64,000 nucleotides of DNA, from NCBI GenBank assembly GCA_965153455.1, contig OZ234501.1:930001-994000 (forward strand), given 5' to 3'. Positions 1 through 12,400 of this stretch are shown one piece after another (the stretch's first letter is position 1; every line of letters begins with the position of its first letter). Both the position numbers and the translations under genes were made by a program. The notes below the pieces were generated by a model, which did no database searches, was not told the DNA's origin, and saw nothing but the letters and a program-made list of their open reading frames with translations. The DNA is from Sphagnum compactum (taxonomy: Eukaryota; Bryophyta; Sphagnopsida; Sphagnales).

Positions 1-888
1 GGAATGGAATTATGGCAATTTGCCCTAGGATGTAGTCCAAGACATTTGAAGCATTGATAACCATCTAATAATAATGGACAATTTGACTTGGGTGACACAT
101 GTTTCCATCACTGCCATAAACACAACATAGGAGACAATTGGGTTCATTAGTAGCAACAAATTGATGAAAATTCATCAAGGATGTAAGATCCTCATTCATG
201 AAAGAGGTGAACATTGTTGCATGCACCCTAAGCATCGATAATGGCAAGGGTGGTTGTAGTGACACCATATGTGATTGTTGTAGATAATTGTCGCACAATT
301 GTGCGGCTGGAATTAGGTTGCACCATTGGGATTGACCATCAACAACTAAATGAAAATTGTGATTTCGACAATTTTCCATGTCCATGATCCAAGCATTGGC
401 TTTAGCAAAGGATGAATCGATGTGAATAGCTTCAACTCTTGATTTCGTATTATCACACAGCTAATACCAGGTTGACCATCATGAGCAAGTCGGCTCGACT
501 CTTGGTGTAGAGCAATAAAAGATCTAAAAGATCCATAATGAATGACAAGTTTGACAGATGGATAGTTCTACCCACACCCAATGACCCTAGTGGCCACCAT
601 AACATGCGCTTCACCCAAAAACCATGACTGTAACTGCATCTTCTTAGTGTCTTCATCTAGATGGGCATGAAGATGAACAGACCTTACGCATGTCACATTA
701 TTGGCACTAGATATCACTCATTCAATAGACTATGTGTTAAACAATATATAATTGCCTTATTAGTCTCAGAAAGATACATTGCAATCCCATTCGATGAATT
801 ATTTAATGATTTCATCATCCACATCAACCACTTCATCGACAACATACCCAATCAACAGGAAAATCCATCAAATATGCTATCACATAAC
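1..888. other. Unassigned left flank
   Basis: No recognisable gene. A 106-codon minus-strand open frame (65-385) and a 67-codon one (453-656) exist, but neither shows a motif I recognise. Codon 1 of each could be chance in this moderately AT-rich DNA. The stretch ends where repeat R begins at 889. Confidence 0.5.
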
Positions 889-1032
889 TGTGAGCCATAC
901 CGACATAACCATGTCTGATAGTCTCAAATTTTAAAAGTTACATCAAGGATATTTGGGTGCGGTAAAGTTATTAGGGGTTTTTAGCAACTTCATGTACGAA
1001 TGAGGAATCATGAATGTGCATGGTTGCGTGGG

Positions 1033-1345
1033 TGTTAACAAATAGGAGATCTACTCAAGTGCAAACATAAAACTTTATTGAGAGGAAACTATAACACGAT
1101 GCTCACAACACAAAACACAAAATCAAGAACTCCTCAAGGTTTTTATCATAAGAAATACACAAATTTGTGTAATGAAGAAAAGAGCGCCAAACCATCAACA
1201 CTAAGGTATTTAACTACAAGACCACACCACAAATAACCAAACTAAAATAAGTAAAGAAAGTAGTTCAACCTTGTGGAATTAACCTAGTTACTTTCTTACT
1301 CTAGTAACTAAAGAAACCTAACTAGTTGAGCTTGAATTCTCAACA
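1033..1345 (-). repeat. Copia 3' LTR
   Basis: Read on the minus strand it begins TGTTGAGAATTC and ends TTTGTTAACA, the usual TG...CA form. A purine-rich tract adjoins it on the internal side. The pol frame runs about 28 bases into it before its stop at 1318. Confidence 0.95.
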
Positions 1346-2277
1346 CTCCCCCTCAAGCTCAAATCCATTTCTAGTACACCAAGCATTTTTCGAAACTTCT
1401 TTAGCTTATCTGTACCTAAAGCCTTTGTGAAAATGTCAACAACATGATCTTCAGTACTGACATGAATAAGGTCAATTTTTTTTGCTACAACTTTTTCTCT
1501 AATAAAGTGGTAGTGCACCTCAATGTGCTATATCCTAGCATGATAGACCGGGTTGTTAGCAAGTAATATGCTACTGATGTTATCACAATAAATGACAACA
1601 GTAGCATCCACTAATTGTCCAAAATCTGAGAGTAGTTTTTGTAACCAAACTACTTCACATGTAGCAATTGCTGCACCTCTGTATTCTGCCTCCGTGCTTG
1701 ATAATGCAACTGTTGGTTGTTTTTTACTGCTCCAACTAATAGCACCACTTCCAAAAGAAAACATGAAACCACTAGTTGATCTTCTATTTGAAACATTGCC
1801 AACCCAATCAGCATCCATGTATCCATGTACTTGTAACTGGCTCTTGGCTTCATAGAAAATTCCATAATGCAAAGTATGTTTTATGTACCTCAGTATGCAC
1901 CTCACTGCATCCAAATGTGGCTTTCGTGGTGTTTGCATGAATTGACTCACCACTCTAACTGCATAACTCAAATCTGGCCTTGTGATGGTCATGTAAATCA
2001 AACTCCCCACTATGCGCCTGTACATAGTGGCATCCTCCACAAAGTCTCCTTCATCTGCACTTAACTTCACATTTTGCTCCAATGGAATTGAAATGGGTTT
2101 GCACCCTGTCATCCCATATTCGGACAAATTCTTCAAGGCATATTGCATTTGTAATAACCATATCCCTTTGGGGGATTGGATTACCTCAATGCCGAGGAAG
2201 TAACGCAACTCTCCCAAATCCTTCATCTCAAACTTTTGCTTCAAAAAGTTTCTTCCAATCAAAGATGTCTGCATCAC
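1318..2277 (-). pseudogene. Copia RNase H region (pol C-terminus)
   Basis: RNase H of Ty1-copia pol, which removes RNA from RNA-DNA hybrids during reverse transcription. Visible copia motifs are DADWVGNVSNRRSTSGFMF and SSTEAEYRG, followed by CDNISS and a tail with STEDHVVDIFTKAL. One TAG at about 1519-1524 separates ARI from HIEVHYHFIREKV; the family normally has an unbroken ARTKHIE-type run here. The frame differs by one from the RT segment, placing a frameshift near 2230-2280. The terminal codons extend into the 3' LTR. Confidence 0.9.
1346..1354 (-). promoter_or_regulatory. Copia polypurine tract
   Basis: The minus strand reads GAGGGGGAG immediately before the 3' LTR. This is the expected position and composition for the plus-strand DNA primer of an LTR retrotransposon, and it fixes the element's orientation. 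Confidence 0.85.
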
Positions 2278-3304
2278 TATCTCCTGTGATAATCAAGTCA
2301 TCAACATAGATGACTATGACCACAATCCCATGATCTGTCTTTTTCACACATATTGAAAAATCTACATTGGATGTTTGAAATCCACTTGTGACAAGATATT
2401 GACCTATCTTATCTGACCAAGCTCTAGGTGCTTGTTTCAAGCCGTACAACGCTTTCTTCAACCTACAAATCAAATTAGGATGTGTTTGGTCCACATAACT
2501 TGGTGGTTGTTCCATGTACATTTCTTCCTGTAAATCTCCATGAAGAAAAGCATTCTTTACATCCATTTGATGTAATGACCATCATTTTGCTGCTGCCATA
2601 GCAATGATTGCTCTTACAATTGTCATTTTGGCAACTAGACTATAGGTCTCTTCATAGTCTATGCCATAAGTTTGGGCATAGCCTTTAGCAACCAATCTTG
2701 CTTTGTATCTGCTCACAGATCCATCTGCATTGTGCTTGACTTTGTACACCCATTTGCACCCAATTGCTTTCTTATCCTTTGGTAAAGCTACCAACTCCCA
2801 AGTATCATTAGCATCCAACGCTACCATCTCTTCATCCATGGCATTGTCCCACTTAGGGTTTCCAGCCACTTGTTCAAAACAAGTGGGTTCAACCTCCTGT
2901 ATAATTCTCACCATGTATGCGTGATGATGAGCTACAAAGCCATCATATGTGAGTTTTTGTACAGGGTACTTGACTCGTGTGGATCTTCGTACTCCACTAA
3001 TGTTGTCAGGTGTTTTCAAAACTTTCTTGTCCATCCGAGCTCCAGGAGTAGTAACTAAAGGGATTCTTAATACTTCACCCACACTCTTCTCTAAATCACT
3101 TGACTTAGCATCTACATGAGAATTCCTAGATGATGTTTGAGAACTACCATGTAGAGTGTTTGAAGATCTTAATCTTCCTTTCCATGGAGTGCTACTGGAC
3201 CTACTAATTGAAGATTCTTGTGGTCCACTAATTAATTGTGATTCTTGTTCCACATTTGATGGAACATCACCATTTCTAGCCTCTCCATCTTCTGCTATCT
3301 TCAA
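2228..3304 (-). pseudogene. Copia reverse transcriptase
   Basis: RT of Ty1-copia type. The upstream half has the family's entry motifs (ELVALPKDKKAIGCKWVYK, RYKARLVAKGYAQ). The downstream half has MDVKNAFLHGDLQEEMYM, ALYGLKQAPRAW and the catalytic box YVDDLI. A stop near 2567-2581 breaks the frame between the conserved IVRAIIAMAA and MDVKNAFLHG blocks, and another at 3305-3313 separates RT from integrase. The active-site residues remain, but the protein cannot be made in one piece. Confidence 0.92.
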
Positions 3305-3313
3305 TGGTGAATA

Positions 3314-4600
3314 CTAACTAATCATCTCATCAAACACAACATCTCTACTCACTTGTAACTTTCGAGTGCAAGGGTTGAAACATCTATATCCTTTTTGTTC
3401 TGAGGAATATCCAATGAAGATACACTTCTCAGCTTTTGGATCTAGTTTTGATCTCTTCTCGTCAGGAACATGCACGTATGCAATGCAACCAAACACTCTA
3501 AGGTGTGAGACATCAGGTTTCTTGCCTGTGAATTTTTCTTCGGGTGTCATGCCATGAACTGCCGCTGTGGGTGTTCGATTCATGATATAGACTGCAGTTG
3601 TTACTGCCTCAGCCCAAAAGTAATTTGGCAAGTTCTTTTCATTCAACATGGCACGTGTTATTTCTGCAATGTGCCTGTTTTTCCTTTCAGCAACTCCATT
3701 CTGTTGTGGGGAGTAACTACATGAGTACTTCCTTTGAATTCCATGCTCCTTCAATTACTCACTGAATTCATTTGAAAACTATTCTCCCCCTCCATCAGAC
3801 CTTAGGCATTTGATGCTCACACCCTTCTCCTTCTCTACCATTGCCTTGAAGTTCAAAAAATGCTGAAACACTTCACTTTTGTGTTTCATGAAATAGACCC
3901 ACACCTTCCTTGTGTGGTCATCAATGAAATTCACGTAGTACTTGCATCCTCCAATGGATTATGTCTTCATGGTCCACACATCTGAGTGGATCATTTCCAA
4001 AGGTTTGGAACTTACATGAGTTGTTTGAGCTGGAAATGGATGCCTAGTTTGCTTCCCCAATTGACATGCTTCACAAACTTCTGACATCACCTCTTCTGTT
4101 CCAAATTTGGGAAGACCTCCAACAAGATTTTGTTTATCCATCAGCTTAAGACGTTGGAGATTAACATGGCCAACCCGCTTGTGCCAAATTCCAATGTCTC
4201 CAGCTCCTTTTCCATGTGTGAATAACATGGAATTCACCTCAGGCATGTTCACATCCAAGGTGAACATTCGTCCATTCCTTTCCCCTTTTGCAATCAATTT
4301 GCCTTGGTGTTTCGTGTCTTCCACAAAACATCCATTAGGGTTGAATGTCACCTGTAAACCTTGTTTCACCATCTGGCCTACGGAGACCAAATTTTTGTTA
4401 TGGTTGGAACATGAAGTACATCTTTCAAGTACTTTGTTTGCCCATTTTGCATGGACAATGGCACCTTGCCAATTTGTGTGATGGGGTGTGTAGTGTCATC
4501 ACCAGTTTCCACAAACCCTGGTGTCTTCAAATCCCTTGTATCTCTAAACCATTCTCCATGGCTAGTCATGTGGTTTGAAGCTCCAGAATCCACATACCAG
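3314..4600 (-). pseudogene. Copia protease and integrase
   Basis: The N-terminal part shows the aspartic protease active site VDSGASNHMT at about 4565-4593. The GAG-pre-integrase/zinc region follows (IWHKRVGHVNLQRL, then CEACQLGK). The integrase core appears as YSPQQNGVAERKNRHI with the downstream block VFGCIAYVHVPDEKRSKLDP, typical of copia integrases. The segments lie in different frames, with one shift near 4380-4400. Stops occur at about 3755-3760 and in the run leading to the DDE core (the SDGGGE-like stretch near 3770-3810). Non-functional. Confidence 0.9.
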
Positions 4601-4649
4601 ACACTGTTATCTTATACACCTCCTATCATTGAATTTGCCATGTGTTGCA

Positions 4650-5597
4650 TCACAAATAGTTGTTCGTCACCTTGATTGCTAGTTGATGCATAATTCCCTT
4701 GTTGCAGCTTTCCCTTTCGTGCATCATGGTCCCTTTGATAACAGTTCTTTGCCATGTGCCTAGGTTTCCCGTAGTAGTAACAGTTTGAGTTGTTATTTGG
4801 TTGTTGACCTCGATGACTTCCACCGCGACCTCCACGACTTCCTCTTCCTTTAAAGCTTCCTCGTCCACTTCCATGAGACTAACCTTCATGTCGATGATAT
4901 CCACCATGCGAGCTTCCGTATTGACCTCGAAATGAAGTTTTACCACCTCTACCTCTACCTCTATTAGAATTTGAGTAGAAGGCACTCTCTTGTGATCCTC
5001 CATTGGATGAGGTACCAACAATTCTCATTTCTTCACTTATAAGGAGGGTTATTAGGTCTTGGAATCGGGAAATGTTTCTCGAACTGAGGTATGAAACTGA
5101 CTATAGTCTTTTCCAAGTCCATTCAAGGTCACGGCCACTAGATCTTCATCATCTACAGGGGCTCCTATAGATGCAAGAGCATCTGCAAGGTTTTTCACCT
5201 TTGTAGAATAGTCATTGATGTTCATTTTGTTTTTCTATAGATTATGCAACTCTTGTTTGAGCTGCATTTTACGAGCTTGTGTATTGGTGCTATACATTTT
5301 CACCAATGTATGCCAAGCTTGCTTGGGTGATTGTGCATCTTGAATATGCACAATCATGGAATTAGACACACTCACAGAAAGCCAATACAAGACTTTCCTT
5401 GCTTTTTCATGTTAAGTTTTATTGGCTTGAACTTGTTGTTGTGTGGGGTTTTCTGGGAGAAGAGGTTCTGTCTCATCACCAGTTATGAATTCCTAATAAC
5501 CTTTCCCCATCAAGAAATTCATAATCCTAAATTTCCACACTTGAAAATTGTTCTTGTCCAATTTCTCAATTGCAATTTGAGAAAGATTATCTGCCAT
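4650..5597 (-). pseudogene. Copia gag (capsid/nucleocapsid)
   Basis: Gag of Ty1-copia (UBN2-type). The likely start is ATG at 5595-5597, opening MADNLSQIAIEKLDKNNF. The capsid part includes AWHTLVKMYSTNTQARKMQL and MNINDYSTKVKNLADALAS. The nucleocapsid zinc knuckle lies at 4741-4782 and reads CYYYGKPRHMAKNC, so the second cysteine of CX2CX4HX4C is now tyrosine and zinc binding should be impaired. Several stops and a frame change near 5040 break it. A glycine/arginine-type stretch upstream of the knuckle is visible only in a shifted frame. Confidence 0.8.
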
Positions 5598-6713
5598 CTC
5601 TCAAGGCAACTCTCAATGTCTTCTTGGGGTTTCACAAATGATTTTAATTCCTTCCTTGGGTTTCTAGGATTAGGATTAGGGTTAGGGTTGAACAAGATGA
5701 ACCTTGCATATGTATGTATGTCTTGAATATTATACGAAATTCTATACTATACATAGGTTTTCCGTATATGTACGTATCTTGTATAATATTTTGTGTGGTT
5801 TTAAGTACATGATTACATACCAAACTTTTGTATGAAGGTCTTGATAATGTATTTGCGCTTTCCAAACTTCAAACTCCTTCCTTCAAGTTCTCCCAAGTTG
5901 TATTTGCTGCACTTCAAAATTTGTTTTGATGTCTTCTCAATGTAAACTTTTGTCACAACAATTTTGCAAAGCTTCTCCACTCACATATGACCTTGGATCG
6001 TTCTAATATTTTGGTGAAACATAAAAAGCTATGTCTACTATCATCTCTTAAAATTTCAGTTCATTTAATCTTATAAAATGAGAGATCTTGCTACTTGCTT
6101 GAAATCACCTCAAACTGGGACCTGAACACAAAATGACTTACTATTCACTTTCAGCAACTTTAAACTCCTTGAGATTTGGGGAGACACGTGAAATATATGT
6201 CTTCTATGTTTATTCAAAATTTCAGGTCTATTGATGATGATCACAAAGAGTTATCACTTTCAAAAGAAACTGACTTCAAAACCAAGGCTGAAACTTTAGG
6301 TACCTGAATCTCTCTCAATACATATCGAAATGACATGACATTTCTCTCACATATGTATTTGTTTATGATCTATAAGATTCCAAAGCTGCAGATCCAAAAA
6401 AACTCAAACAAAGGAGATATGACCAAAAAACCAGATCTGATACAGAATCTTCAAAAGCTCATAACTCTCACAAAACAAATCCTTTTCACTTGAAATTTTG
6501 AGAATAAAAGCTTCTTATAATCTTCTATAATCTCTTAAAGTTTCACTATAAAAAAATTTCACAGTAGATCTAGATCTAGACTTAAAGATCTAATTTCCAC
6601 AACTCTTGATATGTGGATCTCCTCTCACCTCTTTTCTTTTCTTTTCTTTCTCTTCACTTCTTTCCTTTCCCCGTTTCTCTTTTGCACTTGACAAACTCCT
6701 ATGATATTATTAG
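5598..6713 (-). other. Copia 5' leader
   Basis: Non-coding DNA between gag and the 5' LTR. A short telomere-like run (ggattaggattagggttagg) occurs near 5668-5690. No gene is seen. Confidence 0.7.
6694..6713 (-). promoter_or_regulatory. Degenerate primer-binding site of the copia element
   Basis: The minus strand directly after the 5' LTR reads CTAATAATATCATAGGAG. This resembles the tRNA-iMet primer site TGGTATCAGAGC with several changes. The position is right but the match is weak. Confidence 0.4.
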
Positions 6714-7026
6714 AGTTAACAAATAGGAGATCTACTCAAGTGCAAACATAAGACTTTATTGAGAGGAAACTATAACACGATGCTCACAACACAAAACACA
6801 AAATCAATAACTCCTCAAGGTTCTTATCACAAGAAATACACAAACTTGTGTAATGAAGAAAAGAAAGCCAAACCATCAACACCAAGGTATTTAACTACAA
6901 GACCACACAACAAATAACCAAACTAAAATAAGTAAAGAAAGTAGTTCAACCTTGTGAAAGTAACCTAGTTACTTTCTTACTCTAGTAACTAAAGAAACCT
7001 AACTAGTTGAGCTTGAATTCTCAACA
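6714..7026 (-). repeat. Copia 5' LTR
   Basis: Same length as the 3' LTR (313 bp), with about 12 differences. The first base on the plus strand is A where the partner has T, so the terminal TG/CA pair has been lost on this side. GTGGG follows at 7027-7031. Confidence 0.95.
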
Positions 7027-7493
7027 GTGGGGGGGCTGTTTTCTTTTCCGAAATACGATATTGGTGAATAAGGTGTTGGATTAGTTATTTTCTTCAACAA
7101 AAAACTAGTAACCATAATTTTAAAACCTCAGCTGTGTAATTAGGGGTGAAAAATCTCTAGAGGGTTGGGGTAGAAGCATACGCCACAATTTGTGGTGTTA
7201 AGCAAAACATTAATCTTATTTTAGTGTTTGGTGAATAACAAGGATGTTTGAGATTCATGAAGCAGTTGAGGGGGTGTCAATGAAAGGTCCAATAGAGATA
7301 GAACAATTTTCAAGCCTTATAAACATAAAATTAATTCAAGACAACTTAACAATTAAATAAATAATGTGATAGGGTGGGAATGGCGACATGAGTTTAATAA
7401 TGAATGGAACATTTATTCATATTATGGATAAGTTCAATAAAGAGCTGCAATTACATGTTTAGTCTTGGGCTATGCCATAGTGATAGTTCATAA

Positions 7494-7898
7494 CTACATG
7501 AAATCTAAGATGCGTCGAATGGTGTGAACTAGGTAATCCGCCTTATTATTAGAAGGTAGTCGGCGAATCAAACTGCGCAACCAACGATAATGTCCAACAC
7601 TAGGAATTGAAGAACATGCGAAGATAGAGGTGTCTTTAGTCTCGTAACAACCTTTATAGACGGTTTCAAATTCATCATCACAAGCGGGGTCAACTTACAA
7701 CAAAATCACTAAGGTGCGAGAGTTCGGAGAAATGCGATAATACCAAGCTCGAAGGGGATCAACTTCAAAACAAGCACGCACCTCTCACAGTTCGGGATCT
7801 TCATCACAAAGATGTTGCATCAATGTCAAATCTAAAGATAATTCTGAAGCCGGTTTTTCATTCACTTGTGTAGTTTGAGGCCCGTAGGATGAGGCCAT
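7494..7898 (-). pseudogene. R-family reading frame, copy 1 (broken)
   Basis: Homologue of the 140-residue open frame at 62310-62732. Shared blocks include AWYYRISPNSRTLVILL, GHYRWLR and IRRILDF. In-frame stops appear after DEDPEL and after LVILL, so it is dead. The proposed start is the ATG at 7896-7898, with an in-frame ATG four codons upstream (7908-7910). The end is the TAG at 7494-7496. Function is unknown; see the copy 3 entry. Confidence 0.6.
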
Positions 7899-7999
7899 GC
7901 GCGCTACCATAATTTCAAGGAAAGAAGAAAAGACCTTCGATCAAAATCAAATCAGCAATGAATGTGTGGAGGACTTGTTACATCGAGATGCATAGTTAC

Positions 8000-8009
8000 A
8001 ATTTATAGG
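8000..8009 (-). promoter_or_regulatory. TATA-like motif upstream of the R frame (copy 1)
   Basis: The minus strand reads CCTATAAATT about 100 bases before the start codon. The equivalent place in copy 3 has CTATAAATTA at 62821-62830, so the motif and spacing are conserved between diverged copies. Confidence 0.5.
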
Positions 8010-8144
8010 TCAAGGAAAAGAAAGGAAATGCGTAAGTAACGGCCTAGAACCATTGTAAAGTAAAATTTTAAGATGAAAGGAAAAATGAATGTTTAAGTAA
8101 AAAAATTTAAGGGGAAAGTGCGAAAATGTGAAAAGGGGTTTCTC

Positions 8145-8252
8145 CTTCTCCTTCCAAGGGCCACCAAGCATTGGAACCTTCCATTGGTCACGAAACATTG
8201 GAACCTTCCATTGGCCACCCAAGCATTAGAACCTTTCATTGACCACCAAGTT
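8145..8252. repeat. Short tandem repeat inside R (copy 1)
   Basis: About three units of roughly 35 bp built on CCATTGGCCACCAAGCATTGG and variants. The same block, with a different number and arrangement of units, occurs in copy 3 at about 62968-63085. Confidence 0.75.
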
Positions 8253-8510
8253 GGGAAATTCCTTCACCTCCTTCCTCTCCTTTTCTTTAAAGAGTGAATT
8301 CAGATTATTTGGGGCTCTCTTTCTAGACATAATTTTTTATTTGAATCTTGAAAATACTTGTTCCTACAACCTTCTTTGGGAGGAGAAGAATGATTTTGTC
8401 TTAGTAGATGGTGGAAAGAGGGAAAATAGATTGGACGATTGTAATACCTTTGAATGAATGGAAGTGAGTAGGGATAGTGTTGGGAGCTTGAAATTTTAGA
8501 GAATTTCATA

Positions 8511-8880
8511 AACCCTTTCAGTTTTGGTCGCATAGCTTCTTACTGGTTTGGGTGCAAAACTTAAAATTTGATAAGGAGATGCACCTTGTAGCTAGCTTTC
8601 TAATGAATTAAGGCAAGCCAAATTTGAATAACATCTGTGATAGGAATAATATTTTAAGTAACTGGTGGTCTGTAGCCAAGTTGAACCTTCTACCTTCCTA
8701 AAACCCTCTCGGGTTTAATAGCGAAACTTCTTACTAGTTTAGGTGCAGAGCTTAGAATTTGGTAGGCAGATGTGCCTTGTAGCTAGCTTTCTAATGAGCT
8801 AAAGCAAAATAGATCTGGATAATGTATGTGATAGGAATAATATTTTAAGTGACTAAAGGTCTATTATCAAGTTGAACATG
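8511..8880. repeat. Imperfect direct duplication, two units of about 185 bp
   Basis: Two adjacent diverged units. Both contain cttgtagctagctttctaat followed by gtgataggaataatatttta. The first begins near 8511 (aaaccctttcagttttggtc) and the second near 8700 (aaaccctctcgggtttaata). Confidence 0.8.
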
Positions 8881-9413
8881 GTGTTGAATCCTTAAAAGTT
8901 GGTTTAAATGAGTGACAATTTAACATAAAATTCTAGGATTTGGAATGTTTGAGCTTGGAAAATATATTTTTCAATTTAAAATTGTAAATGATGCATAGGA
9001 GGCAAATTATTTGGTTTCAACTACAAACGTAACTTAACATCTAGAAATACATTTTGCATTTTTCTTCACTGGTAGCATATGTACTTTCAAATATAGTCAT
9101 CTCATAGAATCGGGAGTAGAGGGACAAAAAGTCGACTCACTATAACATTTACGGACATGTATGATTCAAGGCCAAATTGTCTTTTGTATATTTGGTGGGA
9201 AATAGATCTGATTCTTATCCTCATTGTTCAATAAACATTAATTCATCCTCCATCCCAACAAATCTTTGCTGTAATTAATGCTTGTACATTAGAAGGATAT
9301 GTGATATATTAAACTTTGTGCAAATGTGAAACTTTAGTAAAATTTATAATTAACCACAACCCAACAAATGTCCCAAAATATTTACTAGTTACAATTAACC
9401 ACAACTCAACACA

Positions 9414-12400
9414 ATAACATACTTCAAAGACATGCATGCGATACATCATCTCCATAATGTTCTTTTTGGCAAAACAAACCTAGTTGTTATTTGGTTGCAA
9501 TTAAAAAAAAAAATCTTCATTCATTTTGTGATGGGGCTAAAATACTTATTTAATGGTAGAAATTTTCAATTTGACAAGTATATTTTATCCATTTTCTCCA
9601 AAATATTTTCTATTTCCCTAAAAGAAAAGTTTGTTTTTCACAATGAATGTCTTACCAAAAAACAATTGTCCATATGAACCATGGTTACTTGGAAATGAAC
9701 AACAATTATGCCAACATCTAGTTTATTATGCACAAACAAGATTTGAAATCATTCAAATATTTGGCCAAATATCCGCAAGTTTGGGTCCCATCATTTAAGG
9801 CATGTTTGGATTGTGGCAAACTATTTGTCATTGTTTCAAAAACAAGTAATGTTATCATGGTTTTTATCAAGTAATTATAGGTAATCATCTAAAAGTTCAA
9901 ACTTTATGTTCTAAGACATGAGCCTCGTGGCCTCCAACCTTTTGCCCAAAAAAATTATTCAAAGCCTTAGACAAGGCAAGAAAAACAGATTTACAATTCA
10001 ATTCTAATTTGTCAAAATATGTATCTTCAAAACATGTGTTTTTGGGCAAAAAATATGTGACACATGAGACCCACGGTGCAATGAGAACAATGTTAAAGTT
10101 TTAGGACAAACTCTACATATTACCAAATATCATACTATGATCTAGGAAATATGGGCACATCTGCAAGCAGCCAGGCGGCTACCCCCCTTTATAAAAGGGG
10201 CTTTATCCTCAAGTTGAGACTCCCCCATATATGCAGGTAGGATATAGGGTTTAATAGGGTAGTTGGAGCTCTTTTCTCCCCTAACAGCCTTTAGGATGTT
10301 GTACTATTATAGATTGTCCACAAAAATTTTACTAAAGAGACCATAGACCCTTTTATAAATGTGTGGACAGTCTAACAATTCAGGTGAAGGGATGGGGTTT
10401 TTTCTTCTTCTTGTGTGTTTTGAAGTGAGGGAAGGTGTAAAGTTAGTGAATATTTTAAAATTATGTGTGGAGAATCCACATTTATTACATTGTCCAACCA
10501 TATATTTGGGTGAGGGGATGTGAGGTTTTCCTTTTCTTTTGTGTCTTAAGGGTGAATGAGGGTGGAAGCGCAGTTGAATATTCTCCCCTCTCTCATAACT
10601 TTTTAGGGATGTAATGCAAGGGTTGTTTACCTTTGTTTTTTCTCCCCTTTTCTTTCACAACTTTTTGAAGATGTAATGTACAGCCCATTATCCTTGATTT
10701 GTTCCGTTTTTTCCCCTCATAATTTTTTTTTTCATTCTCTTTCCTTTCTTGTTTTTTCCTTTTCTAGTTTTTTTTTCTTTTTTTTCACCGTGCGCATAAT
10801 TTGATGTTTAACTTTATATTTTGATTTCGATTTTGTAAATTTGAGTAATCATTTTTTTTCTTGATCTTTATTATTTATTTTTTTAAACATTTTATGAACC
10901 CATTTGACGTTTTTTTTTTTCTTTCCCATGCATTCTCTTAGATCTATTTTAACATAAATACTTGTTGGTTCATTTTTGGTCACAATCCATAAAGGTGGAG
11001 GTGTTGAAATAAATTTTTTTTCCCATAGATTGTGAAGGGTCAATGATTTTTTTTTTCGTTTTTCCTTAAGGGGATACTTTTAACTTGCAAGTCATTTTTG
11101 TTTTGTTTTGCAAATCTTCCAAAGGAGGGTGTTTTTTTTGGTGGTCACATGATCATAGGCTACCCCACTTTGGATTTCTCCTATTTCTTGTTTCTCTTTT
11201 TGGCTTCCCTCTTTTTAAAAAAAATTTGTTTCTTTGTTTTTATTTTGTTTTCCTTCAATTTTTTTGTTTAGCTATTTTCTTTTCTTTTCTTATTTCTATC
11301 CTCCCCTAATAATATTTTTTTTACTTTTCCTTTTTTTCTATTTTTTTTCTTACCATATTTTCTATTTTTGCCTATTCTGTAGCTCTTAATTTTGGAGACA
11401 AATCTAAGGTTCATGAGATGCAACTCCCTCTCACATTTGGTGGTGTCTTGGAGTGATTGCAAAAACCTTTCTCATGTAATGTGTGTTGGCTAATTCTTCT
11501 TGTTTTTTAGTTTTCACATGATTTTTACCCTCCCCCTAACATCAAGCCACCATGCTAATTGCCATTGAACATGATGAGGTACTATATTATGTTGGTAAAC
11601 ATGTTGAATATGGTTCGTGTCTTTTGTGACCCGCATCGTTTAGTTTTAAATGATCAGGTTTGCTTGATTTAGATGACCTCCTCCTAGAGGTTTAGAAATA
11701 AAAGAAGGTTTATAAAATATTACAATGTGCTTCCTATCATGTTGCCACTTATTGCTAAACCCTTATTTAGATGCTAACCAATGATGTTATATCAAAAACA
11801 ATTTAAAACAAATCATTACTACCAATGTAAAATATAAATCATGTAGAACAAAAAATTCACATTAAATGTTTTCCAATATATAAAATGTCTAACATTTATA
11901 TTGAACACAATATATCCTATTTTAAATTTTAGAAAATATCGTTTGAAATTTCCATCATTACATTTGTATCCTTGTTTTTAATTGCACCAAATTCATCATA
12001 TTAAAAAAAATTGTTCCTGAGGAAATAATGTGATGTTTTTTTGAATTTGTAAGTTTTTATCACATTTATATGATTATATAAACCTTGAAATAATTTTAGT
12101 TCTTAAATATGTGAATCTATACTTTGATGAAGAAGGAAAACATTTTGTGGAACCATTAGAACAAAATCCTTTTCCCAAGTCATTTTTCCCTTAAAAAGGT
12201 AGCAAAATTCATGTTTGATTCTATTGTCTAATTAATAAGGATTTATATATCTCAGTATGCATTATGAAATTTGATAAAATTATAAATTGACAATTGAAAA
12301 GTACAATGAACTATCTTACCCCCACTTGGTGGGTGGATGTGGTATAAATGCCATTTCGATGCAAAGAAAATTTTTAATGAAAAAACTTTAAAAACCTCTT

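Larger units (their letters stand above)
1033..7026 (-). mobile_element. Ty1-copia LTR retrotransposon, full length, decayed
   Basis: Two 313-bp LTRs (1033-1345 and 6714-7026) enclose gag and pol on the minus strand in copia order: gag, protease, integrase, RT, RNase H. A 5-bp target duplication GTGGG flanks it (1028-1032 and 7027-7031), so both ends are exact. By eye the LTRs differ at about 12 of 313 positions, so the insertion is not recent. Pol carries at least three frameshifts and several stops, so it cannot move by itself. It sits inside repeat R, whose halves rejoin across the duplication and align to the uninterrupted copies at 34.1 and 61.7 kb. Confidence 0.95.
889..9413 (-). mobile_element. 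Repeat R, copy 1 (split by copia element); possible solo LTR
   Basis: Starts TGTGAGCCATACC, the same boundary as copies at 34107 and 61721; the three are unrelated to the left of it. Homology to copy 3 continues after the copia insertion (from 7032) to about 8520, where copy 3 is itself interrupted. Copy 1 probably runs further. A candidate right end at 9413 gives TGTG...CACA termini flanked by ATAAC on both sides (884-888 and 9414-9418), which would make this a solo LTR of about 2.5 kb read on the minus strand. The part to 8520 is well supported by homology. The 9413 end is inference from a short match. It contains a broken copy of the R reading frame, a TATA motif and two small tandem repeats. 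Confidence 0.5.

Noticed and set aside
10186-10203. Promoter at the TATAAAA near-palindrome
   Set aside because: No coding sequence or transcript-like structure follows; the motif is expected by chance in AT-rich DNA.
10849-11462. Short lysine- or phenylalanine-rich frames
   Set aside because: Products of the T-rich low-complexity stretch.
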